A stretch of DNA of 64,000 nt from Elysia chlorotica. Lineage: Eukaryota > Mollusca > Gastropoda > Plakobranchidae. Below the pieces are notes generated by a model, which was not told where the DNA came from, did no database searches, and was given only the letters and a program-made list of their open reading frames with translations. The DNA is taken from assembly GCA_003991915.1 (NCBI GenBank), contig RQTK01000032.1, positions 626,676-690,675 of the forward strand. Direction: 5' to 3'. Both the position numbers and the translations under genes were made by a program. Positions 13,784 to 24,795 of the stretch are shown here, piece by piece; positions within the stretch are counted from its first letter, which is position 1; every line of letters starts with the position of its first letter.

Positions 13784-14778
13784 GCGGCCCATACACGATC
13801 AATTAAATTGCGCAATTCTAGTTGCACAATTTAATAAACAATTTTTATGTCGCCCATGCATGGCTCAATGCACTAATTTTTTTTGCGCAAACCAGGCTTA
13901 TTTTGTCCTGAAAGCTCGCCGAGACAGGATGTGTGATTTTGACCCAGCAGTAGCTTTGACAATATTACTCTTGCTACAGAAGACAAACCAATACGAAAAC
14001 GTGCAAAATGGTCAAAAGAATGGTTTATACTGTGTTCAAAGTTTGGACACACTAAACTAATGCATTAATTGAAGTCTAATGAGCCACAATATTTTAAAAA
14101 AAAATTTCTGCGCATGGATGTCGGATCCTTCAATTAGCTTTTGCAAATGGGCGAGACCCTAATCGGAAAGCGTGAGCCCATCTGTCCTTTGGAGCGTTTA
14201 TCGTTCACAAAAAGTGCACCTCACGAATTTGTGGCGACTTCTTGGTCGTTGAAATACCACAAAGTTGGTTCATAAACCATGCCCGTCCATGTCCCAGATT
14301 AAAAAAAAACCGCACTTTCTTTAATTCCTTTTTAAAAATTTGTTCTATAGGCATTGGTCTTTTAAAAAATCTTCTCTTGTACAATAAGTGTACTTTTCCT
14401 GTACTATTTTTTAACAATATGCCGAAGCTGCATCTCTCTTTGTCCCATTGCTGTATTTCTCAAACTTCACGTTCCGCAGGGATCTATAAAATTAAATATA
14501 CTCCAACTGAAATGCCATGTCTTCTTCTTTAGCAGAAATGATGACGCTGCGAAATCTTCAAGCAAATTGATAAGTGCACAATTTAATTGTCGGTCACAAC
14601 AAACGGTCAATTCAGTTGCGCAAGCAATTAGACTTGCGCAATAAAATATCAAAATGACTTTCATTGACTGAATATAAACGCGCAAGCCTTCTGTATCGCC
14701 CAAAGACGGCCAACTTAATTGTCCATTCCAATAGTTGACAATTAAATTGCGTAATTTTATTGAATGTGTACGGGCCGC
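13784..14778. mobile_element. Non-autonomous DNA transposon (MITE-like) with 34-bp terminal inverted repeats
   Basis: The left end starts GCGGCCCATACACGATCAAT and the right end, reverse-complemented, starts GCGGCCCGTACACATTCAAT. Over 34 bp the two ends agree at all but about five positions. The 995-bp interior has no transposase frame. Copies of TTGCGCAA-type motifs cluster near both ends (about 13812, 13884, 14616, 14635), as expected for subterminal binding repeats. Target-site duplication could not be fixed: the flanks read CTAAA and ATAAG. Superfamily not assigned. Confidence 0.7.
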
Positions 14779-14779
14779 A

Positions 14780-15360
14780 TAAGATCGTTACAAGAGCAAC
14801 ACAGCATGACGCGTTTAACAAGCTGTTGGATCTCAGCCTTCACAGGCTCACGAATTGTGAGATCCGTCGATCGCCGTGTCACATGTTACCCAGCCATGCC
14901 GTACTCAAGCCTAGTACAATTTCATACACTACGAGCTTGAGATAACACAGACTTGTTGTCTTCTAAGAGGCTCTATCAGGGATTAAATTAATTATACAAT
15001 TCGGTTCAGAGGATGGTTGTGGTAATCATGGCCGATATTGTAATTTAAAGACTTACAGTTTGATAGAATATTCTTGAAATATTAAATTTAACAAAATCAT
15101 AAATGTATTCTAGTTTGCTTACTACTACAACAACAACAACAACAACAACAACAAGCCAACGGAGGAGGCGGAGCAGGAAGACGAAAAGAGCGATTATTGG
15201 GATGGCGATAATTCAAGGTCGAGGATTATGAATAAAATAAAAATAAACGAGGTCGAACAGTTTTTTCCCTCACTGTATAACGCCTAATATAAAATAAATA
15301 ATTGCCCTTGTTTTGTTCAGTATCATTTAACTAATTCAATACAAAAAAGTGGCTAATTAG
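14780..15360. other. Gene-free stretch with short (AAC)n
   Basis: An (AAC)n run at about 15125-15152, then a short purine-rich GGAGGAGGCGGAGCAGGAAG segment. Nothing else recognised. Confidence 0.45.
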
Positions 15361-15363
15361 TAG

Positions 15364-15597
15364 TTGAGTTGGTTTTACATCCAACTTCAGCAATATATTG
15401 GCTATATTGTTGATGGGCCCCAAGACTGACGTCTGGCAATTGTATGTAATGCCACATACGAGACAGGGCGGGGATACCATTACTCCTGTCTCAGCCAGTC
15501 ACAAACTGACACCGACTCAACCGGTAGGGAGAGAAATCGCCAGGACTCAAAGCACGGACCTTTTGCGCTGAAAGCCGATGTTCTACCCCAGCCCCCT
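15364..15597 (-). mobile_element. SINE, family A, nearly full length
   Basis: On the minus strand it carries the same blocks as the 55.6-kb copy: head with GTAGAACATCGGCTTTC, the CTGGCGATT region, GAGACAGGAGTAATGG, and the tail ending near 15364. It sits about 380 bp upstream of the ferritin promoter. Confidence 0.85.
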
Positions 15598-15939
15598 AAG
15601 AAAAAAAAGATAACCAAAAAAAATAAATAACATAAACAACTAAAACACAAGAGTCAAAAAGCACTTTCATTTTTTACTCGTATGGCAATCTTATTTAACA
15701 TGTTTATTACTATTCATCTCCATTGTTCAAAAGAGTGAAAAAAAGGACCACTCTGATATCTTTTTCGTTAGGGAGCACCTGAACAGAACCTCACTTAGCC
15801 TTGTTTATTATAAGAGCAAGTTATCGAATTATTATCCAGGTCAAAAGAGTTTTTAATAGCAGATTGTACCTGATGGAAAACATGAATGAGTCTCAAGTCT
15901 GTTAAACGACCTTTACCTTTGACGTTAGGTAACCCCAAA

Positions 15940-16016
15940 ATAAAATCACGTGATATTGATGTCATGACCTTAGAATGAGACTATAAAGGACCAACAATCT
16001 CCATTTTGAAGTCAGA
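15940..16016 (+). promoter_or_regulatory. Ferritin core promoter with TATA box
   Basis: TATAAA at 15982-15987 predicts transcription start near 16010-16015. A CACGTG E-box lies about 35 bp further upstream (near 15947). The predicted start puts the iron-responsive element within about 10 nt of the cap, the placement needed for translational control. No metal-response element was identified. Confidence 0.6.
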
Positions 16017-16049
16017 TTGTCTTTGCTGCGTCAGGGAACGTACGGACAA
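16017..16049 (+). promoter_or_regulatory. Iron-responsive element (IRE) of ferritin mRNA
   Basis: The RNA folds as an IRE: lower stem TTGTC/GACAA plus a T-G wobble; the ferritin-type UGC/C internal loop (16024-16026 opposite 16043); a 5-bp upper stem TGCGT/ACGTA (16027-16031 with 16038-16042); and a six-base loop CAGGGA (16032-16037). In the usual loop, CAGUGN, the fourth base is U (or A); here it is G. C1 and G5, which pair across the loop, are kept. In the known system iron regulatory proteins bind this hairpin when iron is low and block ferritin translation. Position near the cap and the UGC/C loop argue it is real despite the loop change. Confidence 0.85.
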
Positions 16050-16155
16050 CTCCAAGCTTCTACTATACCAACTCAACTCATCTTTAGCTTACCAGCTTTA
16101 ACAACTTAGCTCAGAATTGATTAAAATCAAACTGAAACCAACCAACTCTAACAAA

Positions 16156-16266
16156 ATGTCTGCCGTCGAAAGCCAGTGCCGTCAAAACTTCCACAAGGAA
16201 TCTGAAGCGAGCATTAATCGCCAAATCAACATGGAGCTCTACGCCAGTTATTGCTACCAGTCGCTG
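16156..16266 (+). CDS. FTH1: Ferritin coding exon 1
   Basis: Residues 1-37, the N-terminus and most of helix A, with ferroxidase residues E27 and Y34. The ATG at 16156 is preceded by ACAAA. The exon ends at a strong donor (GTGAGT) in phase 0; the open frame continues 11 codons into the intron before a stop, which is not coding. The same exon carries the 5' UTR with the IRE. Confidence 0.95.
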
Positions 16267-19218
16267 GTGAGTAAAATTCCTGAAGATCGGTATAGCTTAT
16301 AGATCTAGATCTATAAATAGAATCTAAGTGTAGATCTAGATCTAGATGTATGAATAGTATAATTTAAACCTAGATTTAGACAGGATTAAAAACAATGTTT
16401 AGGTTTCTAGTACTGTATTACTATTAGATTAGGCCTAGATCTAGCTAGATCTAGATCTAGCTGTATAAACTGCATTTTTTTGCTGCCTAAAGCGGGGCGG
16501 TTGACCCAATTCCTAATATCCGCTAGCGCCGATGAAGACAAGACTTGGCCGATACAACCGAGATACAATCGGCTATCGTATTGCTTAAAATACATGCACA
16601 CGTTTCTCTCTCAGCTTTAAGCAAAAACGAAAGTTGAAATGAAACCTTTTAAAAGTAAAGCTGAGCCGAGAAAGCTTTCATTGGTTTTAAATCTTTACGC
16701 GGCATATGAAATTTACACATGTTAAAGAGGAGCGGAAACATTTAACCAAATGGGTTGACGCCTAGGCTACTTATAAAAATGCCTGTCACACTAAGCTGTA
16801 ACCAGAGTTTACCCCCTCCCCCAGCATTATGATACATTGTTTACTGAGAAATGGCCTAGCCTCAATCGACGACGCCGAACTGGAAATATAACCACTCGTC
16901 ACTTCTAGGTATTGAGGGACTAGTAGCTTACACCTTGGCTCTGGTGCGGGGGCCCTGGGGTAGAACATCGGCTTCCTAGTTCAGCCCTGGCTATTTCGCT
17001 CCCTACTGGTTGGGTCGGTGTCAGTTTAATGTGACCGGCTGAGACGGAAGTCATGGCATCCCAGTCTTGTGTGTGGCAGCACATAAAATTGTCAGATGTC
17101 AGTCTTGAGGCCCGTCCACAATATAGACTAAAGTAAGTGCTAATGTTGGACGTTAAACCAACTCAAAGCAACTCGTCTTAATGGGGTTAGGAGAAGGTTG
17201 TTATGGTAAACAAATGATAGTATACTGCAGTTTTTCAAACAACGTAACTGTCTACTAAATAAACACTTTTGTGGTTTGGGTATGTCCCCTTCTGTAATTT
17301 AAATCTGCTTAATTCCAAGTTTAGATCAAATCCCAAGCAATATTTTATCGAATTATGAGGTTTTCATTGCAATTAACGTATCATCTATGTCGTAAGATCA
17401 CAACTCGGCGTATGGACGATTTTCCCATTCATCAAACAAGTTGCCAGCCTCTGCAACGTTGTATTTACAACTCTAGACCTAATAATGAATTAGATTTAGA
17501 GCCTAGATTCTCTTCTGGACGATTCTTTCTCACAAAAGTAGTACTGGTATTAATTTAGGCCTAGTGACCACACACATTGATTTACCATTGATCTGAATTG
17601 GTGATTTATTTAGGCTAGTTTTTCAGACTTTCTGATCAGTCCTCGTGGATGCTCCATAATATTGGAACGAGAGTAGAGGGTTGACCCAAATATTTGATGG
17701 AATTTTCCCTCCAATTACAGTGATGCCAATTGTTCTTTAAGATACATATTAAATTGTAATTCATATTTTATGAGATGACAATTTTGCTATGCTGCTTTAC
17801 ACATTTATTTTAAGTGATTACTTCCAGCCAGGCTAATCTCTTTATCATGTTCCTAAACACAAGAAAGTGATCTTAATATGGGCACAGCTGTTTGAGTTCG
17901 TACTAACTGCATCCAGTGATATTTTAAGATGTGCTATTAATCAGAGCTCAGTTTGGGATAACTTAGGTGTGTTATGAAAGAGATAATGTGCTATGTATAA
18001 TAATTAACTTTACTCCCTTAAATTGCATTTCAGTCTTACTACTTTGACCGTGATGATGTAGCCCTGCCTGGCTTTGCCAAGTTCTTCAAGAAATCTTCTG
18101 ACGAGGAACGTGAGCATGCTGAAAAATTCATGAAGTACCAGAACAAGAGAGGTGGTCGCATTGTGCTCCAGGACATCAAGGTATATTAATATTGCAGTTT
18201 TAAATACTGCAAGACAAGTTCAATTTAGTTTTAAGGTACAAAATATAGAAATCTCAAGTCGAAGCAGTTTTTACTTCAGTTAACACAAAATTCCTAGACT
18301 ATGAATTAATTGAATCTAACATGTGTCATTATGAGTATCACTTCATTATGATTAGTTTGCAGCAATTTAAATAATGAATCATTTTTCCTGTGGAGCAGAA
18401 GCCTGAATTTGATGACATCACCTGCCTCAAGTCCATGGAAATCGCCTTGAGCCTTGAGAAGGAAGTGAACCAGTCTCTGTTGGACATCCACAAGATTTGC
18501 TCTGGCCATGATGATGCTCAGGTCAGGCTTCTAGTGTTGTTAGTTTCTTTACAGATGGCATGTTATTTTTTATATTAGTCTGAGAGTACAAGATGGAACA
18601 TGTATGTAATCTAAAAAAATAAAATAAAAGAAACAAAGCATTTTTAAGTTCAGTACAAGACCATTTTGCAGGACTGGTTTGTATTTAAAAAAAAAAAAGC
18701 ATCACTTATTGCTCCATAAATTATGTAATGATTTAAAGAATTAAGAATTTTGAAAAAACTAGGCCAGTTTTTTTCCCTATGGAAGAAAAGTTAGGGCTAA
18801 ATTATGTTCGAAACTATTCTTTTGATGTCTCGAAAATGAAAAACAACATGTTTATAATTTCTTTTCCATAATTTACATGTCTTAAAATACAGCATCTTCC
18901 TGAACTATAGAGGAAAAACGCTTCATTGCTGTTTTTTTGTGTGTTTAATTGATAAAAATATTTCACTTGATCTCAGTCAAAGGTCTTGACTAAAAATACC
19001 AACCTACCATGTCTGTGTTGCCTGTCTGGACCTCCTCCACCCTGACTCTCATATTCATTCACTGTTTCCCACAGATGGCTGACTTCATCGAGTCTGAGTT
19101 CCTGGAGGAGCAGGTCAACTCCATCAAGGAGATTGGTGACCACATCACCAACCTGAAGCGCGTTGGCACTGGTCTGGGAGAGTACATCTACGACAAGGAG
19201 AGCATGGGCGAGGACTAA
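16156..19218 (+). CDS. FTH1: Ferritin, H-type (soma/cytosolic), complete 4-coding-exon gene
   Basis: Joined exons 16156-16266, 18034-18180, 18399-18521 and 19075-19218 give 174 residues with all introns in phase 0. Ferritin assembles as a 24-mer cage that oxidises Fe(II) and stores it as ferric mineral in the cytosol. The ferroxidase centre is complete: E27, Y34, E61, E62, H65, E106 and Q140 (human E27, Y34, E61, E62, H65, E107, Q141). D130 and E133 match the three-fold iron channel. There is no signal peptide, so this is a cytosolic rather than a secreted chain. The start is chosen because it gives the usual short N-terminus before RQNFH. Oddity: the loop before helix C is one residue shorter than usual and the normally conserved Trp near position 93 is Ile ([10 protein letters not shown]). 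Expression is probably iron-controlled through the 5' IRE. Confidence 0.97.
16300..16462. repeat. Imperfect (TAGATC)n hexanucleotide clusters in ferritin intron 1
   Basis: Clusters of overlapping AGATCTAGATC near 16302, 16334 and 16440, separated by degenerate sequence. The unit is self-complementary, so each cluster is palindromic. Confidence 0.75.
16943..17170 (+). mobile_element. SINE, family A, in ferritin intron 1 (head deletion)
   Basis: Begins GGTGCGGGGGCCCTGGGGTAG and ends GTTGGACGTTAAACCAACTC. About 25 bp covering the B box are missing between the head and the CTGGCTATTTCGCTCC block, so it should no longer be transcribed by RNA polymerase III. It has the same sense as ferritin. Confidence 0.85.
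18034..18180 (+). CDS. FTH1: Ferritin coding exon 2
   Basis: 49 codons (residues 38-86), from [14 protein letters not shown] through [11 protein letters not shown]: the end of helix A, helix B and the start of the long loop. Contains ferroxidase residues E61, E62 and H65 in the EEREHAE block. The acceptor is TTTCAG and the donor GTATAT, phase 0 at both ends. Confidence 0.96.
18399..18521 (+). CDS. FTH1: Ferritin coding exon 3
   Basis: 41 codons (residues 87-127), KPEFDDI through GHDDAQ: the loop and helix C with E106. Lacks the Trp usually found in this loop and is one codon shorter than typical. Acceptor GAGCAG, donor GTCAGG, phase 0. Confidence 0.95.
19075..19218 (+). CDS. FTH1: Ferritin coding exon 4
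   Basis: 47 codons plus TAA (residues 128-174), [13 protein letters not shown] to the C-terminus SMGED: helices D and E with Q140 and the three-fold channel acids. Acceptor CCCACAG. The 3' UTR follows directly. Confidence 0.96.
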   Translation: MADFIESEFLEEQVNSIKEIGDHITNLKRVGTGLGEYIYDKESMGED

Positions 19219-19466
19219 GCTCTGGTCTGCTCAAGCCTTGCCAAGCTCCCGCCCACTGGGTGGTCCTGGGGATCCTCGAAGATCTCCGAGAGCTTTGTCT
19301 GTCTGTCTTACATTTTGTGGTTTCTTAAAAGCTTTAACATCAAACATCTAAACGCAAGAACAAACTCAATGTCGTTTAATTGTAAGTTTAAGATTGATTT
19401 ACAGTCATCTGATTCGGAAGGCTGCTAATTTTGTCAATGCAATGTTCCAAAAAGTTATACAAACAA

Positions 19467-19472
19467 AATAAA
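19467..19472 (+). terminator. FTH1: Ferritin poly(A) signal
   Basis: AATAAA about 250 nt after the stop codon, followed within 30 nt by a T/G-rich stretch (TGTTTTGTTTG) suited to cleavage-factor binding. A second AATAAA at about 19644 could give a longer 3' UTR. Confidence 0.8.
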
Positions 19473-19499
19473 TGTGACTGTTGACAAGTACAAATGTTT

Positions 19500-21870
19500 T
19501 GTTTGATTATTCATGTTACATCTTTTGTCAATATAATTTTATCGTCTTTAAATTTTATATAAAGTTAATATTTTTGTTTTCATTATCCTTTCCATAGCAT
19601 TTATAAAATTATGCTGTGAGATTTACCTTACAAATAATATCAAAATAAAGTGAAAAGTGTCACTTTGGCAGTACTTTCAAATTAAAAATTGAATAGCTGT
19701 TATAAAGTTCCACAGGTCGATTATTTAAAGAACTTGAATGTTCATAATGTTGAACATATCACATGTATTCACAGTAAAGATGAACCATCCTGTCATCTGC
19801 CATTTATGTTAAACATGATGGTGGTGAGTCGTTGCTATTGCCTTTAAAAAAAAATACAACTATAATAATAAGAAAAAACTAGTAAAAATGTGCTTAACAA
19901 TGTAACAATAGTCGGTAAATATTTTTTAAAAGTTTTCCTGGAAATTCAGAAATGTTTTAAAATGACTTACTGCTTTAATTCAAGCCCAATTTTGATGGCA
20001 GTGATTTAAAAGAAATTTTTTTTAATCAATAAAATAGAACCAACTAGTATCAATGTTAAAAATATTGATAGCTGTGAAAAAAAACTTAAGCTACCGCTAC
20101 AGTCAACTGTTGTAACTTGCTGCTTTTGCCATTGGAACTAAAAATGTACTAAAATGTTTGGACTTCAGGATGAAGCTTATGTTCTTTTCCTCTCTCTATA
20201 GAAAATCTGAATTAGATGTACCGTACGCATGAAACGTTTATTAAATTAAAAAAAAAAATTGGGTAAATAGGGCATAATTTATCTATCAATTGGAAAAATT
20301 AAGACATCCATATGGATTAACTTCTCCGAATCTCATGTCTGATCTTAGGCTCAGAATAGTATAAAAATGGTCTGATCCAACATTGCTTTCTGCCATAATT
20401 CGGAGTCTCTTTTTTTATTTGTATTCATGCAGGTTGAACACATACTTCTTCAGTGAAGAATATTGAACTAGAATGATTAGATCAAGAAATTGCCCATCCT
20501 TTAGTAACACGCCTCTCCAAGTAAAGCTAACTACATGTTTCTAAAATAATACTAGTGGGTTGTCCAATTTACACAATTATTTACAGTTGCATTATCAATA
20601 TACATGTACCACGAAAACATGTATCAATTATTACTTGTAATGGAGGGGTAGGTAGAGAGTTCTCCAAGTCAATGCGAAACTTTATCATATGCTATTTTGG
20701 CATTTGAAACCAATCTTGCCGATCAGCTTAATTTACTTATTCTACATGCGGAGCAATGACTCTTGTAGGCAAAACATTTATTTCTCAGTCTTACCTCACA
20801 AGCCCAACCTGTTTCAAGTTTCATTTGAAATAGAAAACTTAAAGAAAAAGTTCTGTTTTGGGCACACAAGAGAAAGAAGGTGTTAAGAATGAGGATCAAT
20901 GCAAGAGCAAATCAACTTAACTGAGCTCGCTTCGTGTTGGACGCACTGTACAACTACAAGGAACTCCAACCAATTGCTAAATTTTTTTTATCAAATATTT
21001 TTAAAAAGACCATACATGTTAAAATCATATACATGTAAATAAAGTTATGTATATAATTACGAAGAAGGATTTTCTCCAACCCATTTTATTACGATAGGCA
21101 ATATATGTACTAATAAAAGTAACCTAAATACACTGTAGGCCCTAGTTAGTTTGGCTATGATCAACTTACATTATGATAAGACTAAAAACAATCGGCAAAA
21201 AAATTATAATGGCCTTTATTACTTTGTTGAATTGCTATTCCAACATTAACTTTAAACGTGTTTCATACTCGTGAGAGTCGAATCAAGGCTTAAGTAAATC
21301 GAACAAATCTGGCATCATTATTTAGTTCTTCTCATTCACGTGCCTTTTGTAATACTGAATACATCTACATATTAATTTCCATTAAAGTTGGTGTTTGCTA
21401 TGTTATCATTAAAAACTTATTATTACAGTTGCAGCATACGTATAAGCAATGTGAAATCACTAGTAAGAGTAAGAGTGAAGGAATGTAGACATGAAGTCTA
21501 AACAAGTTAGCTCACCAAACAAGAAAAGTAAAGAGGTTTTGAAATTTGGCTTTGTCTTATTTGACACATAAAAACCATATTTTTTTTCCTCTTTACATGC
21601 ATCTGTTTTCTGCGTGAAGATGATAAAAAGAAAAGCTTGCTTCTGTCCACATGCGATACGTCTCTGTGTTCGAATCACTGGGGATTTTTGTTTGTCCACA
21701 TTGAGTTCACGTACATGTGCACTTACATAAACATATCCATCATCAGTGTACAGCACTGCGTCGTTTCTCTGAGGGTCTGTAGCCCTTCCCCTTCCGTCTT
21801 CCAGCAATCATGATCCAACACGACGTAAAATAAGTTAATACGACCGTTTGCGTCACAGCATTCTTTGTCT
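19500..21870. other. Intergenic stretch, nothing recognised
   Basis: AT-rich sequence with homopolymer A and T runs and short unrelated frames. It may hold alternative 3' ends of ferritin in its first few hundred bases. Confidence 0.45.
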
Positions 21871-21876
21871 TCTGTC

Positions 21877-21898
21877 TCTGTCTCTCTCTGTCTCTCTG

Positions 21899-21953
<55 letters not shown>
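21877..21953. repeat. (TC)n microsatellite
   Basis: CT dinucleotides with interspersed TGTCTC. A (GA)n array of mirrored composition follows at 22131-22197, about 180 bp away, making an imperfect inverted pair. Confidence 0.95.
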
Positions 21954-21960
<7 letters not shown>

Positions 21961-22130
21961 CATAGTATGTATATGTCCCTCTCACTCCTTCCGTTTCTTG
22001 TCACTTTGCATAACCCATTCAACCTACAAGGATGGCTGTGAATCCACCATATATGTGCACACGAACTGAAATGTGCTGCGTTGTATTTTCTTCAGCAGCT
22101 GGCAAAGTGCCCGTGTGGGACGACCTGGTG

Positions 22131-22197
22131 TGAGAGAGAGAGAGAGAGAGAGACAGAGAGACAGACAGAGAGACAGAGAGACAGAGACAGAGACAGG
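22131..22197. repeat. (GA)n/(CAGA)n microsatellite
   Basis: GA dinucleotides passing into CAGAGA units. It directly abuts the left copy of the gap-flanking duplication. Confidence 0.95.
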
Positions 22198-22450
22198 AAG
22201 GATAGAGACACAGATTCAATTAGTATAAAACAAGGCGACCAGGTCTAGGATCAATCTTAAAATCTTCCGCGCGCTCTACCGACCATGTTACCTTCTTCGT
22301 GGTAATGGTGTCTCTGGGTGAGTTTGGCAGAGTCGGTGAACAAAGTTTGGCAAAGTGATTTTTGAAAACAAGTATTCCCTGCACCAACCTATAATTATGT
22401 AATGGGGTTTTCAGTTTGTGGTGAGATTGTTTAAGTACATCAGATGAGTG
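22198..22450 (-). repeat. Left copy of a duplicated tRNA-like repeat
   Basis: About 250 bp nearly identical to 23868-24118. On the minus strand it includes a tRNA-like segment (GGTAGAGCGCGCG as an A box). This copy lacks about 11 bp (around GGTTATAAGTC) that the right copy keeps. Confidence 0.85.
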
Positions 22451-22659
22451 ACCGTCTCACAACAACCGAGAGAGGGAAGGGCAAAGCACAACAGAGTCGA
22501 AACGAGAACAAGTTCAGACTTCGTGCTGGACTAGACCGAGACGGTTATTGATTTCTAGGTGGAGAAAATCACCCAGAGATATTTGTGGCGGTGAGCTTTA
22601 TTGAATTTCCGAGACGACTCTGTGCTTCCTTGCGCCTCTGACTCACCGAGTTTGCTTTC

Positions 22660-22725
22660 CGCACGGCTCACAAAATAAGTATACCGTCTCCGCACGGCTC
22701 ACAAAACAAGTATACCGTCTACAGT
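22660..22725. repeat. 33-bp tandem duplication, two copies
   Basis: The sequence containing CCGCACGGCTCACAAAA and AAGTATACCGTCT occurs twice in direct succession with one or two differences. Confidence 0.9.
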
Positions 22726-23012
22726 ATAACAAGTAGGAGTGGTTTTCGGGCGATAGGCTAGAGGTGCTTGTACCAGGGTCTTGAAAGAGCGTACATCTGA
22801 CAGGACGAAGTGGTTTCGTACTTGATGAAAAACTCTCCGTAGGGTAAATGTTATTAACGAAATATTTCTTAAGTGAAGATGAAGAGCGCTTGAAGGACCG
22901 TATCCACAGAAAATAAAGAGTAATTAGCACTAGGATGTAAAAACAACCCGAAAAAAGCATCAACCAACTAAAACGTATTTAAAAAAATAGGACAATTGGA
23001 AAAACGTTTTCA

Positions 23013-23017
<5 letters not shown>

Positions 23018-23081
<64 letters not shown>
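23018..23081. repeat. (TC)n microsatellite running into a gap
   Basis: CT array with one interruption that ends at the large gap. Confidence 0.95.
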
Positions 23082-23798
23082 NNNNNNNNNNNNNNNNNNN
23101 NNNNNNNNNNNNNNNNNNNNNNNNNNNNNNNNNNNNNNNNNNNNNNNNNNNNNNNNNNNNNNNNNNNNNNNNNNNNNNNNNNNNNNNNNNNNNNNNNNNN
23201 NNNNNNNNNNNNNNNNNNNNNNNNNNNNNNNNNNNNNNNNNNNNNNNNNNNNNNNNNNNNNNNNNNNNNNNNNNNNNNNNNNNNNNNNNNNNNNNNNNNN
23301 NNNNNNNNNNNNNNNNNNNNNNNNNNNNNNNNNNNNNNNNNNNNNNNNNNNNNNNNNNNNNNNNNNNNNNNNNNNNNNNNNNNNNNNNNNNNNNNNNNNN
23401 NNNNNNNNNNNNNNNNNNNNNNNNNNNNNNNNNNNNNNNNNNNNNNNNNNNNNNNNNNNNNNNNNNNNNNNNNNNNNNNNNNNNNNNNNNNNNNNNNNNN
23501 NNNNNNNNNNNNNNNNNNNNNNNNNNNNNNNNNNNNNNNNNNNNNNNNNNNNNNNNNNNNNNNNNNNNNNNNNNNNNNNNNNNNNNNNNNNNNNNNNNNN
23601 NNNNNNNNNNNNNNNNNNNNNNNNNNNNNNNNNNNNNNNNNNNNNNNNNNNNNNNNNNNNNNNNNNNNNNNNNNNNNNNNNNNNNNNNNNNNNNNNNNNN
23701 NNNNNNNNNNNNNNNNNNNNNNNNNNNNNNNNNNNNNNNNNNNNNNNNNNNNNNNNNNNNNNNNNNNNNNNNNNNNNNNNNNNNNNNNNNNNNNNNNN
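23082..23798. other. Assembly gap (717 N)
   Basis: Run of N between a (TC)n array and a G-run/(GA)n array. Frames drawn through it are meaningless. Confidence 0.99.
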
Positions 23799-23867
23799 GG
23801 GTGGGGGGGGGGGGGGGGGAGAGAAAGAGAGAGAGAGAGGGAGAGAGAGAGAGAGAGATAGAGAGAG
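23799..23867. repeat. G-run and (GA)n after the gap
   Basis: A run of G with one T and one A break, then GA dinucleotides, leading directly into the right copy of the tRNA-like repeat. Confidence 0.9.
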
Positions 23868-24118
23868 AGACACAGATTCAATCAGTATAAAACAAGGCGA
23901 CCAGGTCTAGGATCAATCTTAAAATCTTCCGGTTATAAGTCGCGCGCTCTACCGACCATGTTACCTTCTTTGTGTAATGGTGTCTCTAGGTAAGTTTGGC
24001 AGAGTCGGTGGACACAGTTTGACAAAGTGATTTTTGAAAAAAAGTATTCCCTACACCAACCTATGTGATGGGGTTTTCAGTGTGTGGTGAGATTGTTTAA
24101 GTACACCAGATGAGTGAT
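23868..24118 (-). repeat. Right copy of the duplicated tRNA-like repeat
   Basis: Matches 22198-22450 with a few percent difference and retains the CCGGTTATAAGTCGCGCGC segment. Read on the minus strand it resembles a tRNA 5' half (A box near GGTAGAGCGCGCG, anticodon-loop-like CTTATAA), so the unit may be a SINE head. No intact tRNA cloverleaf was seen. Confidence 0.7.
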
Positions 24119-24119
24119 C

Positions 24120-24795
24120 AGAAGTGTTATGCTTATAAGAATGTCCCTCTGGAATAGACATGTCTCTGGTAAAGATTGTTGAAAGAACATTTTTTGACCA
24201 TCAATGCAACGCCTCTCATGGAATTGGTAGATTTAAAGAACCAGTCAATAATGTGTCTAAACTAAAGAAATTGGTTGTTGAGATAGATATATGAAGACAG
24301 GGTCATTTAAATAATAAAAAAAAAACACAACGAGTATGACTATAATAAAGTATCTATAAAGAAACTAATAAAAAATATGTTTACCAAGAAGAATCAATTA
24401 ATTTTACGTACGACTCGAACATGTTATGCACAATTTTTATGTTATAATTATAATTATTTTAAATGAAAAAGCTAAACGTTTCTCATGTTTAAAATTTTCC
24501 ACCACTTTAATACACTCAAAGCTTTAAAGTGTAAGTTTTCCAGTGATTTCAACCAGTACGCTCTAACGTTTATCTTTTGACACGGCAAACGTCAAGCGTA
24601 AACATGTATTAGTGTATGATAGACAATGGCACTTGTGTTGGGAGCAATGTTATCCTGACCCATTAGAAATAAAATTATCATGAATACATTAAGTCTAGTT
24701 TTATAGAGGAACGTTGCGACCTGGCTATGCTGATGTTAAGTTTTGTTTCTCTGCCAAGGGTGCATGTACACACTATGATGTGCTGAGTTGTTGGG
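24120..24795. other. Gene-free stretch
   Basis: AT-rich intergenic sequence without recognised features. Confidence 0.45.

Noticed and set aside
14205..14945. Several 60-96 codon frames
   Set aside because: They lie mostly inside the inverted-repeat element at 13784-14778 and show no transposase motif.
22979..23910. Frames of about 300 codons crossing the large gap
   Set aside because: Most of their length is N; the ends are (GA)n or (TC)n.
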